Of a stretch of DNA of 64,000 nucleotides, positions 16,401 through 27,274 are shown one piece after another (the first letter of the stretch is position 1; the number at the start of each line of letters is the position of its first letter). The notes beneath the pieces were generated by a model that saw only the letters and a list, made by a program, of their open reading frames with translations, did no database searches and was not told the DNA's origin. This stretch comes from JAOPZW01 sp963788935 (lineage in GTDB: Bacteria; Actinomycetota; Thermoleophilia; Solirubrobacterales; Solirubrobacteraceae): NCBI GenBank assembly GCA_963788935.1, contig CAWBIM010000016.1, positions 1 through 64,000 on the forward strand, written 5' to 3'. The position numbers and the translations under genes are program-made.

Positions 16401-17690
16401 ATGACTTCTCTCTGGCGCGGCATGGCAACCATGGCTCAGAGCGCGGGGCGCGAGGTCGTGATCACCCGCGGTCGCGGAGCCACCATCTGGGACCGGGAGG
16501 GCAACGAGTACCTCGATGCGACCGCGTCGCTCTGGTACTGCAACGTCGGGCACGGCCGATCCGAGATCGCCGACGCGATCGCCCGCCAGCTCGAGCGCAT
16601 CGAGTCCTTCCACACCTTCGACGTCTACGCGAACGAGCCCGCCCTCGAGCTCGCCGAGCGCATCGCGGCCATCGCCCCGATGCCCGACGCGCGCGTGTTC
16701 TTCACGCCGGGCGGCGGGTCCGACGCGGTCGACTCGGCCTGCAAGATCGCGCGGCGCTACTGGTCGGCCGTCGGACGGCCGGAGAAGACGGTCGTCGTGG
16801 CGCGGCGTCACGCGTATCACGGCATGAACGGCTACGGGACGAGCGTGGCGGGCATCGAGCCCAACCGCGAGGGCTTCGGGGAGCTGATCCGTGAGGTCGA
16901 GTTGGTCGAGTGGGACTCGGTCGACGAGCTCCGCGCGGTCCTCGCGCGCGACGGGCACCGGATCGCCGCGTTCATCGGCGAGCCGGTCATCGGCGCCGGA
17001 GGCCTGTACCCGGCGCCCGACGGCTACTGGCCCGCGGTCGCGGCGGCCTGCCGCGAGCACGACGTGCTGTTCATCAGCGACGAGGTCATCTGCGGCTTCG
17101 GGCGGCTCGGGCGCTGGTTCGGCTGCGAGTACTACGGCGTCGAGCCCGACCTCATGACGTGCGCCAAGGGATTGACCTCCGGCTACCTCCCGATGGGTGC
17201 CGTCATCGCCTCCGACCGGGTCGCCGCGCCGTTCTGGGAGGGCGAGGACGCGCCGATGCTGCGTCACGGCTACACGTACGCCGGCCACCCCGTGTCGTGT
17301 GCCGCCGCCCTGGCCAACCTCGACATCCTGCAGTCCGAGGGACTCGTCGAGCGCGTGCGCGCGATCGCTCCCCGGTTCCGGGCCCTGCTGGAGGAGACGT
17401 TCGCCGACTGCGACCTCGCCGGCCCGATCCGCGGCGCCGGGCTGCTCGCCGCCGTGCCGATCGAGGACGGCGCGCTCGAGCGCGAGCCCACGCTCCCGCT
17501 CCAGGTCGCGACGCGGTCGCGCGAGCGCGGATGCATCGTCCGCGGCCTGAGCGGCGCGATCCAGCTGTCGCCGCCGTTCGTCATCACCGACGCGGAGATG
17601 GAGCTCGTCGCGACGCGCCTGCGTGCGGCGTTCGACGACGTCGCCGCCGAGCTGACGCCGGCGGTCGCGATCGCGCAGGCCGCGCGGTGA
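16401..17690 (+). CDS. class III (omega) aminotransferase, PLP-dependent
   Basis: A 429-residue enzyme. The ATG at 16401 (MTSLWRGMATMAQ) is the start because the -10 box ends six bases before it. Family marks are the N-terminal GATIWDREGNEYLDATASLWYCNVGHG, the cofactor-phosphate region FFTPGGGSDAVDSACKIARR, the aspartate in VLFISDEVICGFGR, and the PLP lysine in CAKGLTSGYLPMGAV (about residue 256). Members transfer amino groups from beta-alanine, GABA, putrescine-like or other omega-amines to pyruvate or 2-oxoglutarate; the substrate cannot be read from sequence. Its stop overlaps the GTG of the gamma-glutamyltransferase gene. Alanine dehydrogenase in the same regulon could recycle the alanine formed with pyruvate as acceptor. 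Confidence 0.9.
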   Translation: MTSLWRGMATMAQSAGREVVITRGRGATIWDREGNEYLDATASLWYCNVGHGRSEIADAIARQLERIESFHTFDVYANEPALELAERIAAIAPMPDARVFFTPGGGSDAVDSACKIARRYWSAVGRPEKTVVVARRHAYHGMNGYGTSVAGIEPNREGFGELIREVELVEWDSVDELRAVLARDGHRIAAFIGEPVIGAGGLYPAPDGYWPAVAAACREHDVLFISDEVICGFGRLGRWFGCEYYGVEPDLMTCAKGLTSGYLPMGAVIASDRVAAPFWEGEDAPMLRHGYTYAGHPVSCAAALANLDILQSEGLVERVRAIAPRFRALLEETFADCDLAGPIRGAGLLAAVPIEDGALEREPTLPLQVATRSRERGCIVRGLSGAIQLSPPFVITDAEMELVATRLRAAFDDVAAELTPAVAIAQAAR

Positions 17691-19174
17691 CCGCGCTGCC
17701 GCGCCCGGTCGCGCGCGGGTGTCGCGGCGCGGCCGCGACCGGGCACCCGCTGGCGACCGACGTCGCGCTGGAGGTCTTCCGCGCCGGCGGCAACGCCGTC
17801 GACGCGGCGGTGGCCGCGGCCGGGGCGCTGAGCGTCGTCCTGCCGGAGGCATGCGGGCTCGGAGGCGACGCCCTGTTCACGATCCGCGCCGGCGACGGCG
17901 CCCTCGAGGCGTTCAACGGCAGCGGACGCGCCCCGGTCGCGTTCGCCGGCCCCGTCCCCTCCGACGGCGCCGCCGCCGCGACGGTCCCCGGGTTCGTCGC
18001 CGGGCTCGAGGACGGCCACCGCGCCTTCGGCCGCCTCGAGTGGGCGCGCCTGTGGCAGCCGGCCGTCCGGCTCGGAGCCGGCGGCTTCCCGGCCGGACCG
18101 GCCCTTCTCCGCGCCCTCACGCGCCATCGCGCGCGCCTCGCCCGCGGCGCGGCCGGCTGGGACATCGCGCCGGACGCGGTCGAGATCGGCACGATCCTGC
18201 GCCAGCCCCGGCTCGCCCGGACGCTCGGTGACATCGCCGCCGGCGGATCGAGCGCCTTCTACCGCGGCCCGATCGCGGAGGCGATCGCGGCCACCGTCAG
18301 CGCGGCCGGGGGCGCGCTGAGCCTCGCGGACCTCGCCGCCCACGAGACCGTGCGCCGCGCGCCGCTCGCGCGGCCGTTCCGCGCCGCGGTCGTCCACGCC
18401 CAGCCGCCGGTGTCGCAGGCGGTCCTGGCCCTGATGGCGCTCGGGGCGCTCGACGGCATCGAGGACACCCGGCGCGACGTCCGCGCGCACGCCGGGGTCG
18501 AGGCGATCGAAGCGGCCTTCCAGCATCGCGCGGAGATCACGGCGCCGGGCGCCGAGGAGCGGCTGCTGGCGGCCGAGCTCGGCGTCGACCTCGACGTCGC
18601 GCAGGGGAGAGGCGGTCCGACCGCGGCGACGCACACGACCGCCGTCGCGACGGCGGACCCGGACGGCCTCGTCGTGTCGATGGTGATCAGCGTCTTCGAC
18701 GAGTTCGGCTCGGCCGCGCTCGTTCCCGAGGGCGGGTTCTTCCTCAACAACCGCATGGTCGGCTTCGGGGCGGACGCGCCGGCGAACGAGGTCGCGGGCG
18801 TCCGGCCGGTGCACACGCTGTCGCCGCTCCTGGTCGAGCAGGACGCGCGGACCTTCGCGGCGGCGACGCCGGGCATGGACGGCCAGGTCCAGACGCTGAC
18901 GCAGGTCCTCGACGCCGTGCTGGCCGAGGGCGAGGACCTGACGGCCGCCCTGGACCGGCGTCGCTGGCGCTCGACCGACGGCCGGCTCGTGCTCGAGGAG
19001 GGGTTCGAGCCGGAGGCGGCTGCGCTCCTCGCCGAGCGCGGTCACGAGGTGACGTGGGCGCCGGCCGGCGGTCAGCCGTTCGGGGCGACCGTCGTCGCCG
19101 GCATCGATCACCGCCACGGCGGGGTCTTCGCCGCCGCCGACCTGCGCCGCGAGGCGTGGGCCGGCGCCTGCTGA
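17687..19174 (+). CDS. gamma-glutamyltransferase family protein (Ntn hydrolase)
   Basis: A 495-residue protein starting at GTG 17687, overlapping the aminotransferase stop. It has the family opening AATGHPLATDVALEVFRAGGNAVDAAVAAA and PEACGLGGDALFTIRAGDG, then the autocleavage/nucleophile region PTAATHTTAVATADPDG (threonines at about residues 315-319) and the oxyanion loop VPEGGFFLNNRMVGF. No signal peptide is seen, so it probably acts in the cytoplasm, unlike the periplasmic GGT of glutathione turnover. Cytoplasmic relatives act on gamma-glutamyl amides or other acyl amides in catabolic operons. Length is slightly shorter than classic GGT, and substrate is uncertain. Confidence 0.87.
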   Translation: MTALPRPVARGCRGAAATGHPLATDVALEVFRAGGNAVDAAVAAAGALSVVLPEACGLGGDALFTIRAGDGALEAFNGSGRAPVAFAGPVPSDGAAAATVPGFVAGLEDGHRAFGRLEWARLWQPAVRLGAGGFPAGPALLRALTRHRARLARGAAGWDIAPDAVEIGTILRQPRLARTLGDIAAGGSSAFYRGPIAEAIAATVSAAGGALSLADLAAHETVRRAPLARPFRAAVVHAQPPVSQAVLALMALGALDGIEDTRRDVRAHAGVEAIEAAFQHRAEITAPGAEERLLAAELGVDLDVAQGRGGPTAATHTTAVATADPDGLVVSMVISVFDEFGSAALVPEGGFFLNNRMVGFGADAPANEVAGVRPVHTLSPLLVEQDARTFAAATPGMDGQVQTLTQVLDAVLAEGEDLTAALDRRRWRSTDGRLVLEEGFEPEAAALLAERGHEVTWAPAGGQPFGATVVAGIDHRHGGVFAAADLRREAWAGAC

Positions 19175-19179
19175 GCCGA

Positions 19180-20721
19180 TCAGCCCGCGCGACCGGCCGG
19201 CGCGCCCACGAGGTCGTGGGCGCGGAGACCGAGCCAGAGCTCGACCACGTCCTGCGTCCGGTCCAGCCGCCGGCCGGTCACCTCCTCGACGCGGCGCATC
19301 CGGTACACGAGCGTCTGCTTGTGGACGTGCAGCGCCTCGGCGGACCGGGTCCACGAGCGGTTGTGGACCAGGAACGCGCGCAGCGACGGCAGCAGCTGCG
19401 TCCCGTTGGCGTCGTCATAGCGGACGAGCGCGCCGAGGACGACGTCGGCCACGCGACGCGCCTCGGTGAGCGTCGCGGGGAGGAACGGCACGAGCGAGCT
19501 GTCCTCGCCGTACGTCGCCATCATCGCCTCCGCGTGCTGGGCGCCCTGCAGGGCGAGCTGCGCCTCGTGGAGGGCGTCGGGGACGTGTGATCCGCGGTCG
19601 AGGGTGTCGCTGACCCCGACGGCGACGGCGGGATCGAGCTCGGCGCGCACGATGGCGAGCTGCTCGTCGTCCGCCGGCACGAGGACGAACAGCAGGTCGT
19701 CGCGCTCGGCGAGGAGGTGCGCGACCCCGCGGTCGGCGAGGCGGTGGTGGAGCTGCGGGTGCGCGGCGGGTGGCCCGCCGGCGGAGGAGCCGCAGGCGAG
19801 CAGCCGGAGCCGCTCGTCGTCGAGCCCGTGCTCGCGCAGCGACGCGGCCGCGCTCTGGAGACCGAGCGTCCCGTCGAGCAGATCGAGCAGGATCTCGGCG
19901 CCGGCCTGCCGCCGGCGGTCGCGCGCGGTCCAGAGGCGCTCGAGCTCGAGCGCGGTGATCGTCGATACGTGCGCGAGCAGCGTGCTGTCGAGGTGGGACG
20001 CCGCCCGGCCGACCGCGACGAGGACGGCGGGGCGGGTCGCCGGGATCACCATCCCGACCACCGGCCGGTCGTCCCAGCTCAGACGGAAGACGGCGGGCGC
20101 CGCGAGCGAGCCGGTCGACGCCCGCGCGCGCAGGAGCTCCGTCAGGCCATCGGGTGGGCCGGGGAACGCTTCGAACGACCGGCCCGTCTCCCCGTCGACG
20201 ACGGACAGGTCGCACTGGAGGATCTTGCCCAGCGTCGCGAGCAGGCTCTCCTCGTCGGCGCGCTTCACCGTCGCGCGCAGGACGGCGTTGTACAGCAGCT
20301 GGGTGCGCTCGGCCCCGGCGCGGAGGATCTCCTGGTTGGCCTCCGCGACGGCGCGGCTGAGCGCGACGAACGGCACCTCGAACTCGGTGAGCATGACCGG
20401 CAGCGCACAGCGGTCGGCGGCACGGACCATCAGGGGATCGATTGCCGGCGCGTGCATGTCCGCGCTGATCGCGATGCCCGCGATCCCGGCCGCCGACAGG
20501 CGCTCGACGAAGCGCTCCTGGTCGGCGGGCGTGGCGGGGATGCCCCGGCCGGTGCTGAGGACGAGGTCGCCCGGCCCGAGCCACTCCGCCGGGTCCGGCA
20601 TGTCGCACACGTGCGCCCATCGGACCTCGTTGCCCGTGCCGGTCGCGCCGGCCTGGAGCGTCGTGCCCAGGTGGGCGACCTCGAGGAGGTCCGCGATCGT
20701 CATCGCCATGCCGCGGTTCAT
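19180..20721 (-). CDS. PucR-family transcriptional regulator
   Basis: A 513-residue protein. Residues 5-130 are the PucR N-terminal domain (MTIADLLEVAHLGTTLQAG, WAHVCDMPDPAEWLGPGDLVLSTG, GIAGIAISADMHAPAI). The C-terminus is the PucR HTH: LLPSLRAFLVHNRSWTRSAEALHVHKQTLVYRMRRVEEVTGRRLD. A GAF-like/GGDEF-like central part precedes it. PucR-type activators control purine, allantoin or hydantoin breakdown in actinobacteria and firmicutes. The gene is divergent from hyuA with 79 bases between starts, so hyuAB is its most likely target. An ATG at 20706 (MAMTIAD) is a possible alternative start. Confidence 0.9.
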   Translation of the reverse strand: MNRGMAMTIADLLEVAHLGTTLQAGATGTGNEVRWAHVCDMPDPAEWLGPGDLVLSTGRGIPATPADQERFVERLSAAGIAGIAISADMHAPAIDPLMVRAADRCALPVMLTEFEVPFVALSRAVAEANQEILRAGAERTQLLYNAVLRATVKRADEESLLATLGKILQCDLSVVDGETGRSFEAFPGPPDGLTELLRARASTGSLAAPAVFRLSWDDRPVVGMVIPATRPAVLVAVGRAASHLDSTLLAHVSTITALELERLWTARDRRRQAGAEILLDLLDGTLGLQSAAASLREHGLDDERLRLLACGSSAGGPPAAHPQLHHRLADRGVAHLLAERDDLLFVLVPADDEQLAIVRAELDPAVAVGVSDTLDRGSHVPDALHEAQLALQGAQHAEAMMATYGEDSSLVPFLPATLTEARRVADVVLGALVRYDDANGTQLLPSLRAFLVHNRSWTRSAEALHVHKQTLVYRMRRVEEVTGRRLDRTQDVVELWLGLRAHDLVGAPAGRAG

Positions 20722-20800
20722 ACCAACGACCGAACGGCCGGTGGGATTTCATTCGATCGATACCTACCTGCCGAGCCGCGCGGACAGCAGAGTCCCAGCC

Positions 20801-22843
20801 ATGGGGATTCGGGTCGCAGTCGACATCGGTGGCACCTTCACGGACCTCGTCGCCGTCGACGAGACCTCGGGCCGCGTGCATGTGCACAAGGCCTCGAGCT
20901 CGCCGACCGCGCCGATCGACGCCGTCCGCTCCGTCTTCGCCAAGGCCGGCCTCGCGGCCGGCGACGTCTCGCTGTTCGTCCACGGCACGACCGTCGCCAC
21001 CAACGCGCTGATCGAGCGCGACGGGACGCGCATCGCGTTCGTCACCAACCGCGGCTTCCGCGACGTCCTGTTCATCCAGGACGGCACGCGGCGCGACCTG
21101 TACAGCCTCGAGTGGCACAAGCCGCGGCCGCTCGTCGCCCGCTACGACTGCCTCGAGGTCGGCGGCCGCATCGACGCCGACGGCGAGGTCGTCGCTGCCC
21201 TCGACGACGAGGACGTCGCGGCGGTCGTCGCGCACCTGCGCGCCGAGGGGATCCGCAGCGTCGCGATCGGCCTGGTCTTCGCCCAGGCCAATCCCGACCA
21301 CGAGCTCGAGCTCGAGGCGCGCCTGCGCGCGGAGATCCCCGACCTCGCGACCTCGCTGTCGCATCGCGTGTTCCCGCGCTGGCGCGAGAACGACCGCTGG
21401 CAGACCGTCGTCGCCGACGCCTATCTCAAGGCGATGTTCGCCCGCTACGTGCGCAACCTCGAGGGCGGGCTCGAGGAGACCGGCGTCGCCGCGCGCCTCG
21501 TGCTGATGAAGAGCAACGGCGGCGTCGTCGAGGCGGCCACCGCGGCCGAGCAGCCCGTCAACTACCTGGTCTCCGGCCCCGTGGGCGGCGTGCTCGGCGG
21601 CAGCCACTTCGCCCGGCAGGCCGGCTTCGAGCAGATCATGACCATCGACATCGGCGGGACGTCCTCCGACGTCAGCCTCGTCGCCGGCGGCGACATCCCC
21701 CGGGTCGCCCGCTACCAGCTCGACCACGGCATCCCGATCAAGGCGCCGATGATCGACATCACGACGATCGGCGCCGGCGGAGGCTCGATCGGCTGGGTGG
21801 ACGCCGGCGGCCTGCTGCGCGTCGGCCCCCGCAGCGCCGGTTCGACGCCCGGGCCGGCGTGCTTCGGGCGCGGCGGCACCGAGCCCGCGATCGCCGACGC
21901 GAACCTCGTCCTCGGCCGCCTCGACCCGGACACGTTCTGCGGCGGGGAGATCCGGCTCGACGTCGACCTGGCCCGGGCCGCGCTCGACACCATCGCGCAG
22001 CCGCTCGGCCTGTCGGTCGAGGAGGCCGCGCAGGCCATGCTCGAGCTCGCGACCCACGACATGGTCGACGCGCTGCGGGTCATCTCGATCGACCGCGGCA
22101 TCGATGCGCGCGACTTCGCGCTCGTCGCGATCGGCGGCGCGGGCGGCCTGCACGGCGCCGAGGTCGCGCGCACGCTCGGGATCGGGACGGTCATCGTCCC
22201 CCCGTACCCCGGCAACACGTCCGCCTACGGGCTCCTCACCGCCGGCCTGCGGACCGACCTGTCGACGACGCTGCTCGTGCGCGTGGACGATCCCTCGGCC
22301 GCCGGGGCCGTCGACGGTGCGCTCGCCCCGCTGCGCGCCCGCGCCGTGGAGACGCTCGGTCGCGAGGGCGCCACCGGCGCGCCGGTGGTCGAGCAGCGCC
22401 TCGAGATGCGCTACTACGGGCAGAACCACCACCGCGAGATCCCCATCGCCGGATCACTGCCGTTCACGGACGACGACCTGCGCGCCGCGGTGCAGGCCTT
22501 CCACGCCGACTACGAGGTGACCTACGGCTACCAGCAGCCGTGGGAGCACGTCGAGATCGTCGGCGCGCAGGTGGCGGCCTCGAGCCCCGGCGAGGCGCCC
22601 GGCCTCGGAGCGCTCGGCCTCGCGGACGGCGCCGCCCCGGCCCGGACCCGCCCGGTCGGCTTCGGCGCCGACGGGTTCCTCGAGACGCCGATCCTCACGC
22701 GCGACGCCCTCGCCGCCGGCGACGTCGGCGAGGGGCCGTTCATCGTCGAGGAGTCGCTGTCGACCACGCTCGTGCCGCCGCGCGCGTCGCTCGCCGTGCA
22801 CGAGTCCGGAAGCCTGCTCATCACCATCGACGGAGCCGAGTGA
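20801..22843 (+). CDS. hyuA: hydantoinase/oxoprolinase subunit A (ATP-dependent)
   Basis: A 680-residue protein from ATG 20801. The N-terminus VAVDIGGTFTDLVAVDE (residues 5-21) is the ASKHA phosphate-binding motif of hydantoinase A; FVHGTTVATNALIERDG, the SGPVGGVLGG loop, TIDIGGTSSDVSLV and GAGGGSIGWVD follow in the usual order. Together with HyuB it hydrolyses a cyclic amide (5-oxoproline, hydantoin, N-methylhydantoin) or, in acetone and acetophenone carboxylases, carboxylates a ketone, using ATP. The neighbouring NCS1 permease and sarcosine-dehydrogenase-like enzyme favour an N-methylhydantoin-type substrate, which is inference. One base separates it from hyuB. Confidence 0.92.
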   Translation: MGIRVAVDIGGTFTDLVAVDETSGRVHVHKASSSPTAPIDAVRSVFAKAGLAAGDVSLFVHGTTVATNALIERDGTRIAFVTNRGFRDVLFIQDGTRRDLYSLEWHKPRPLVARYDCLEVGGRIDADGEVVAALDDEDVAAVVAHLRAEGIRSVAIGLVFAQANPDHELELEARLRAEIPDLATSLSHRVFPRWRENDRWQTVVADAYLKAMFARYVRNLEGGLEETGVAARLVLMKSNGGVVEAATAAEQPVNYLVSGPVGGVLGGSHFARQAGFEQIMTIDIGGTSSDVSLVAGGDIPRVARYQLDHGIPIKAPMIDITTIGAGGGSIGWVDAGGLLRVGPRSAGSTPGPACFGRGGTEPAIADANLVLGRLDPDTFCGGEIRLDVDLARAALDTIAQPLGLSVEEAAQAMLELATHDMVDALRVISIDRGIDARDFALVAIGGAGGLHGAEVARTLGIGTVIVPPYPGNTSAYGLLTAGLRTDLSTTLLVRVDDPSAAGAVDGALAPLRARAVETLGREGATGAPVVEQRLEMRYYGQNHHREIPIAGSLPFTDDDLRAAVQAFHADYEVTYGYQQPWEHVEIVGAQVAASSPGEAPGLGALGLADGAAPARTRPVGFGADGFLETPILTRDALAAGDVGEGPFIVEESLSTTLVPPRASLAVHESGSLLITIDGAE

Positions 22844-22844
22844 C

Positions 22845-24639
22845 ATGGCCGCCAGCGAGACCCGGGTCGTCGACCCGGTGACGATGACCGTCACCGCGAA
22901 CTACCTCGCGACGATCTCGCGCGAGATGGGCCTGGCGCTCCAGAACACCGCCTACTCGACGGTGTTCAACGAGGCGCTCGACTTCTCGTGCACCGTCTTC
23001 GACGAGGAGGGCGAGCTCATCGGCCAGGGCGAGTTCTGCCCGTCGCAGCTCGCGGCCTCGACCTTCGCCGTCAAGGAGATCCTGCGCCGCTTCGGCGCGG
23101 AGACGATCAGCGCGGACGACGTCTACCTGCACAACGACCCGTTCTCCGGCATGAACCACCTGCCGGAGCACCTGCTGATGAAGGCCGTCGACCACGACGG
23201 CACCCGGGTCGGGTTCGTCGCCTGCATCGGCCACCTGTCGGAGGTCGGCGGCCTCGCGCCGGGCGGCTTTCCGGGCGACGCCCAGGAGGTCTTCCACGAG
23301 GGTCTGCGGATCCCGCCCGTCCGGATCGTCAAGGACGGCGTCGAGGACGAGGACCTGATGCGCCTCATCCTCGCCAACGGCCGCACGCCGCGCGTGACGG
23401 CCGGCGACCTGCGGGCGATGGTCGGCACGCTGCACGTCGGCGAGCGCCGCCTCGTCGAGCTCGTGCGCCGCCACGGCATCGAGCGCTACCGCGAGATCAA
23501 GGACGAGATCATCGCCTACTCCGAGCGGCGGATGCGGGCCGCGATCGCAGAGATCCCGGACGGGGTCTACGTCGCCGACGAGCTGCTGATCGACAACGAC
23601 GGCGTCGACGACGAGCCCGCGCGGGTCCGCGTCGCGGTGACCGTCGACGGCGAGCAGATCCTGGCCGACTTCGACGGCAGCGATCCCCAGCGCCGCGGGC
23701 CGGTCAACTCGACGGGCGTCGCCACGATCTGCGCGGTCTTCAACGCCGTGCTCCACCTCACCGACTCGGACATCCCGATCAACGCCGGGCGCTACCGGCC
23801 GATCGAGGTCCGGATGCCGTCGGGGAGCGTCGTCGACGCCGACTACCCGGCGGCGACGGTCGGCGGCAACACCGAGGTGCACCCGCACATCGTCACCCTG
23901 ATCTGGAAGGCGCTCGCGCCGGCGGTCCCCGAGCGGGTCGCCGCCGCCGCCTCGGAGACCTGGATGCTCGTGACGTTCGGCGGCAAGGACCCGCGGACCG
24001 GCGAGCCGTTCGCCACGCTGATGCTCGAGGCCCAGGGATGGGGCGGCAAGGACCGCGGCGACGGGTGGGACGCCGTCGGCATGGCCAACGGCAACTGCCC
24101 CATCACGCCGGTCGAGGTCCTCGAGACGCGCTACCCGGTCGCTCCATCTCGGCTACGGGCTGAACCACGGCTCGGGCGGGGCAGGGCGCTCGCGCGGCGG
24201 CCTGGGCACCGTGCGGCGGATCGAGCTCCGCGAGGAGATGACGTTCTCCTGCTACCACTCGAGCGAGCGCCTGGTCCCCTGGGGCCTCTTCGGCGGTGCG
24301 GAGGGCACGGTGTCGTCGTTCCTCGTGCGCTGTCCCGGCGACGACGACTTCGCGAACTTCAGGACCCGCTTCGGCGTGCGCTGCGCCAGCAAGTTCACGA
24401 ACATCCGCCTGCCCGCCGGCACGCAGCTGCAGATGACGATCGGCGGCGCGGGTGGCTTCGGCGCCCCTGAGGACCGCGATCCCGCGCAGATCGCCTCCGA
24501 CCTGCTCGACGGCCTCTACGACGAGGCGTCGATCCGCCGCTCGTACCCGGCGCAGGTCGACGAGGCGCTGCGCCTGAGAGACCAGATGCTGGCGGACCTC
24601 CGGGCGCGCTCGGAAGCGCCGCCCGAAGCCGCGGGCTGA
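22845..24639 (+). pseudogene. hyuB: hydantoinase subunit B, frameshifted once
   Basis: Starts at ATG 22845, one base after hyuA. The N-terminal 430 residues are intact hydantoinase B: NYLATISREMGLALQNTAYSTVFNEALDFSC, FCPSQLAASTFAVKEIL, NDPFSGMNHLPEHLLM, GHLSEVGGLAPGGFPGDA. An extra base near 24140 shifts the frame; after it the family C-terminus continues (GYGLNHGSGGAGRSRGGLGTVR, then MTFSCYHSSERLVPWGLFGGAEG and GAGGFGAPEDRDP). The two parts together have the expected length of about 590 residues, so a sequencing indel is more likely than real inactivation. It forms the ATP-dependent hydantoinase with HyuA. Confidence 0.85.
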
Positions 24640-24745
24640 GTCCCGGCCCCACCGAAACCTTTTGCGCGGCACCGCCGCGATCCGAGCCCTCGTCCGCGAC
24701 GAGGCGACCGACGACGTCCCCGACCACGCGAGGAGCGCACGAACC

Positions 24746-27274
24746 ATGACCCAGGCCCCCAACGAAGACCTCCTCCAGAGCGCGCTCTCCGCGTCGCTCT
24801 TCGACCCCGGCGCCGCGGGCGCGGACCTCCCCTCGCGCGCCCGCGTCGTCGTGGTCGGGGCCGGCGTCGTCGGCGCGAGCGTCGCCTACCACCTCGTCCG
24901 CCTCGGCGTGAAGGACGTCCTGCTCATCGACCAGTCCGCCGTGGCCGCCGGCTCGAGCTGGCACGCCGCCGGGCTCATCGCGAACGTCCGCGCGTCGCAC
25001 GCGCTCACCGAGCTCGCCTCCTACGGCGTCGACCTCTACTCACGGCTGAGCGAGGAGACGGGCGTCGACATCGGCTTCAACCAGTGCGGGGCCGTGAGCC
25101 TCGCGCGCACGCCGGGGCGCCTCGACGAGCTGCGGTTCGTCGCCACGGTCGGGCGTCACCACGGACGGGCGGTCGACGAGCTGTCGCCCGGCGAGCTCGC
25201 GAGCGTCTGGCCGCTCGCCGTCCCGGACGGCGTCGTCGGCGGCTACCTGCACCGCGAGGACGGGACCGTGAACCCGGGCTGGGCGGCGGTCGCCCTGGCC
25301 AAGGGCGCCCACGACGGCGGCGCCACGATCCGCGAGGGCGTCACCGTGACCCGGATCCTCCACCGCGACGGCCGCGCGACCGGCGTCGAGACCGACCGCG
25401 GGACGGTCGAGGCCGACACCGTCGTCCTCTGCGGCGGGCTGTGGTCGCGCGACCTGGCCGCGGCGGCCGGCGTCTCGCTGCCGCTGTATGCCGCCGAGCA
25501 CGTCCACGTCACCACCGCGCCGATGGACGGGATCGACCACTCCCTGCCGGTGCTGCGCGACTTCGACGGCTACTTCTACGCGCGCCACTACCGCGGCCGG
25601 CTGCTCGTCGGCGCGTTCGAGCCCCACGGCAAGCCGCGGTCGATGGACTCACTCGGGGACGACTTCGCCTTCGGCGAGTTCGAGCCCGACTGGGAGCACT
25701 TCGCGCCGATCCGCACCGAGGCCGAGCAGCGCATCCCGGCGCTCGCCGCAACGGCGTACGAGCGCTTCCTCTGCGCGCCCGAGAGCTTCACCCCCGACAC
25801 GAACTTCCTGCTCGGCGAGACGGCCGAGCTCGCCGGGCTGTTCACCGCCTGCGGCATGAACTCCCAGGGCGTGATCTTCGGCCCGGGCGCGGGCCGGGCC
25901 CTCGCCGAGTGGATCGTCGAGGGCGCGCCGACGTTCGACGCCGCGGGCGTCGACTGCACGCGCTTCGCGCGGGCCCAGGCGAACCGGGCCTACCTGCACG
26001 AGCGCACCCGCGAGGGCCTCGGACGCGTGTTCGCGATGCACTGGCCGAACCTGCAACCGGTCACCGCCCGCAACGTCCGGCGCACGCCGCTCTACGACCG
26101 GCTCGCCTCGGCCGGGGCCTGTTTCGGCGAGGCGAACGGCTGGGAACGGGCGAACTGGTACGCGCCCCCGGGCGTCACGCCCGAGTACCGCTACAGCTAC
26201 GGGCGCCAGAACTGGTTCGAGCACGCCGGCGCCGAGCACATCGCGGCCCGCGAGCGCGTCGCCCTGTTCGACCTGTCGTCGTTCACCAAGGTCGAGGTCT
26301 CCGGCGCGGGCGCCTGCGACCTGCTCCAGCGCGCATGCACCCAGAACGTCGACGTCGCGGTCGGCCGCGTCGTCTACACCCTGTTCTGCAACGAGCGCGG
26401 CGGCATCGAGCTCGACGGGACCGTGGCCCGCCTCGGCGACGAGCGCTTCCTCGTCCTCACGCCCGGCGTCAGCCAGCACAAGACCGTCTCGTGGCTCCGG
26501 CGGCTCGCCGGGACGGGCGCGCCGCTCGGCATCCACGACGCGACGTCGGGCTACGCGACGCTCGCCGTCATGGGGCCCGCGAGCCGCGAACTGCTCGGCC
26601 GCATCTCGCCCGACGCCCTCGACGACGAGTCGTTCCCGTGGGGTCGCGCACGGGAGATCGAGATCGGCGACGCCTACGCGCTTGCCCTGCGGATCTCGTT
26701 CGTCGGCGAGCTCGGATGGGAGCTGTACGTCCCGACCGAGTACGCGGTCGGCGTCTACGAGGCGATCGTCGCCGCAGGCGCGGACCTCGGCCTGGCCCAC
26801 GCCGGCTACCACGCCCTCGACAGCCTTCGCGTCGAGAAGGGCTTCCGGCACCTCGGGCACGACATCGGGCCCGACGACGACCCCTTCCAGTCGGGTCTCG
26901 GGTTCGCGGTGCGCCTGTCCAAGGACGCGGACTTCATCGGGCGGGCGGCCCTCGAGCGACTCGCGGAGGAGCCGCCGGCCCGCCGCCAGGTCTTCGTCCG
27001 CCTCGAGGATCCCGAGCCGATCCTCCTGGGCGGCGAGCCGGTGCTGCGTGACGGCGTCCCGGTCGGGCGGCTGACCTCGGGCGCCTACGCCTACACGCTC
27101 GGCAGCGCCGCCGGCCTCGCGTTCGTCGCGACGGACGCGGCTGAGGACGGCCCGGTGTCGGTGGTCGTGGCCGGGCGCGAGGAGCCCGCGACCCTGAGCA
27201 CGACGCCCTTCTACGACCCGTCGGGCGCGCGGATGCGCGGCGTCGCCGGCGCTGGCTCGGGGGTGACCGGCGTC
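24746..27274 (+). CDS. FAD-dependent dimethylglycine/sarcosine dehydrogenase-like protein with GcvT domain
   Basis: About 843 residues from ATG 24746. Residues 30-400 are a DAO-type FAD domain: RVVVVGAGVVGASVAYHLVRLG and SSWHAAGL (about residue 72), whose histidine matches the covalent FAD attachment site of sarcosine and dimethylglycine dehydrogenases. Residues about 430-840 are a GcvT/aminomethyltransferase domain (FDLSSFTKVEVSGAGACDLLQRACTQNV, SFVGELGWELYVP, GYHALDSLRVEKGFRHLG), which captures formaldehyde on tetrahydrofolate. It would oxidatively demethylate an N-methyl amino acid. In this sequence the frame runs on without a stop into the dehydratase; dropping one G from the run at 27259-27263 would create a TGA there, so the fusion may be artificial. 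Confidence 0.87.

Noticed and set aside
19415..22432. Minus-strand open frame of 1005 codons across pucR and hyuA
   Set aside because: Asp/Arg/Val-rich antisense of hyuA; the PucR and HyuA frames carry all the recognisable motifs.
24688..24704. CCTCGTC-CGC-GACGAGG hairpin as terminator after hyuB
   Set aside because: Seven pairs with a three-base loop, 50 bases past the stop and inside the probable leader of the next gene; not enough to call.
27007..27012. GGATCC inside the sarcosine-dehydrogenase-like gene as a regulon site
   Set aside because: Isolated, inside a coding frame, without the AT-rich arms seen at sites A to C.
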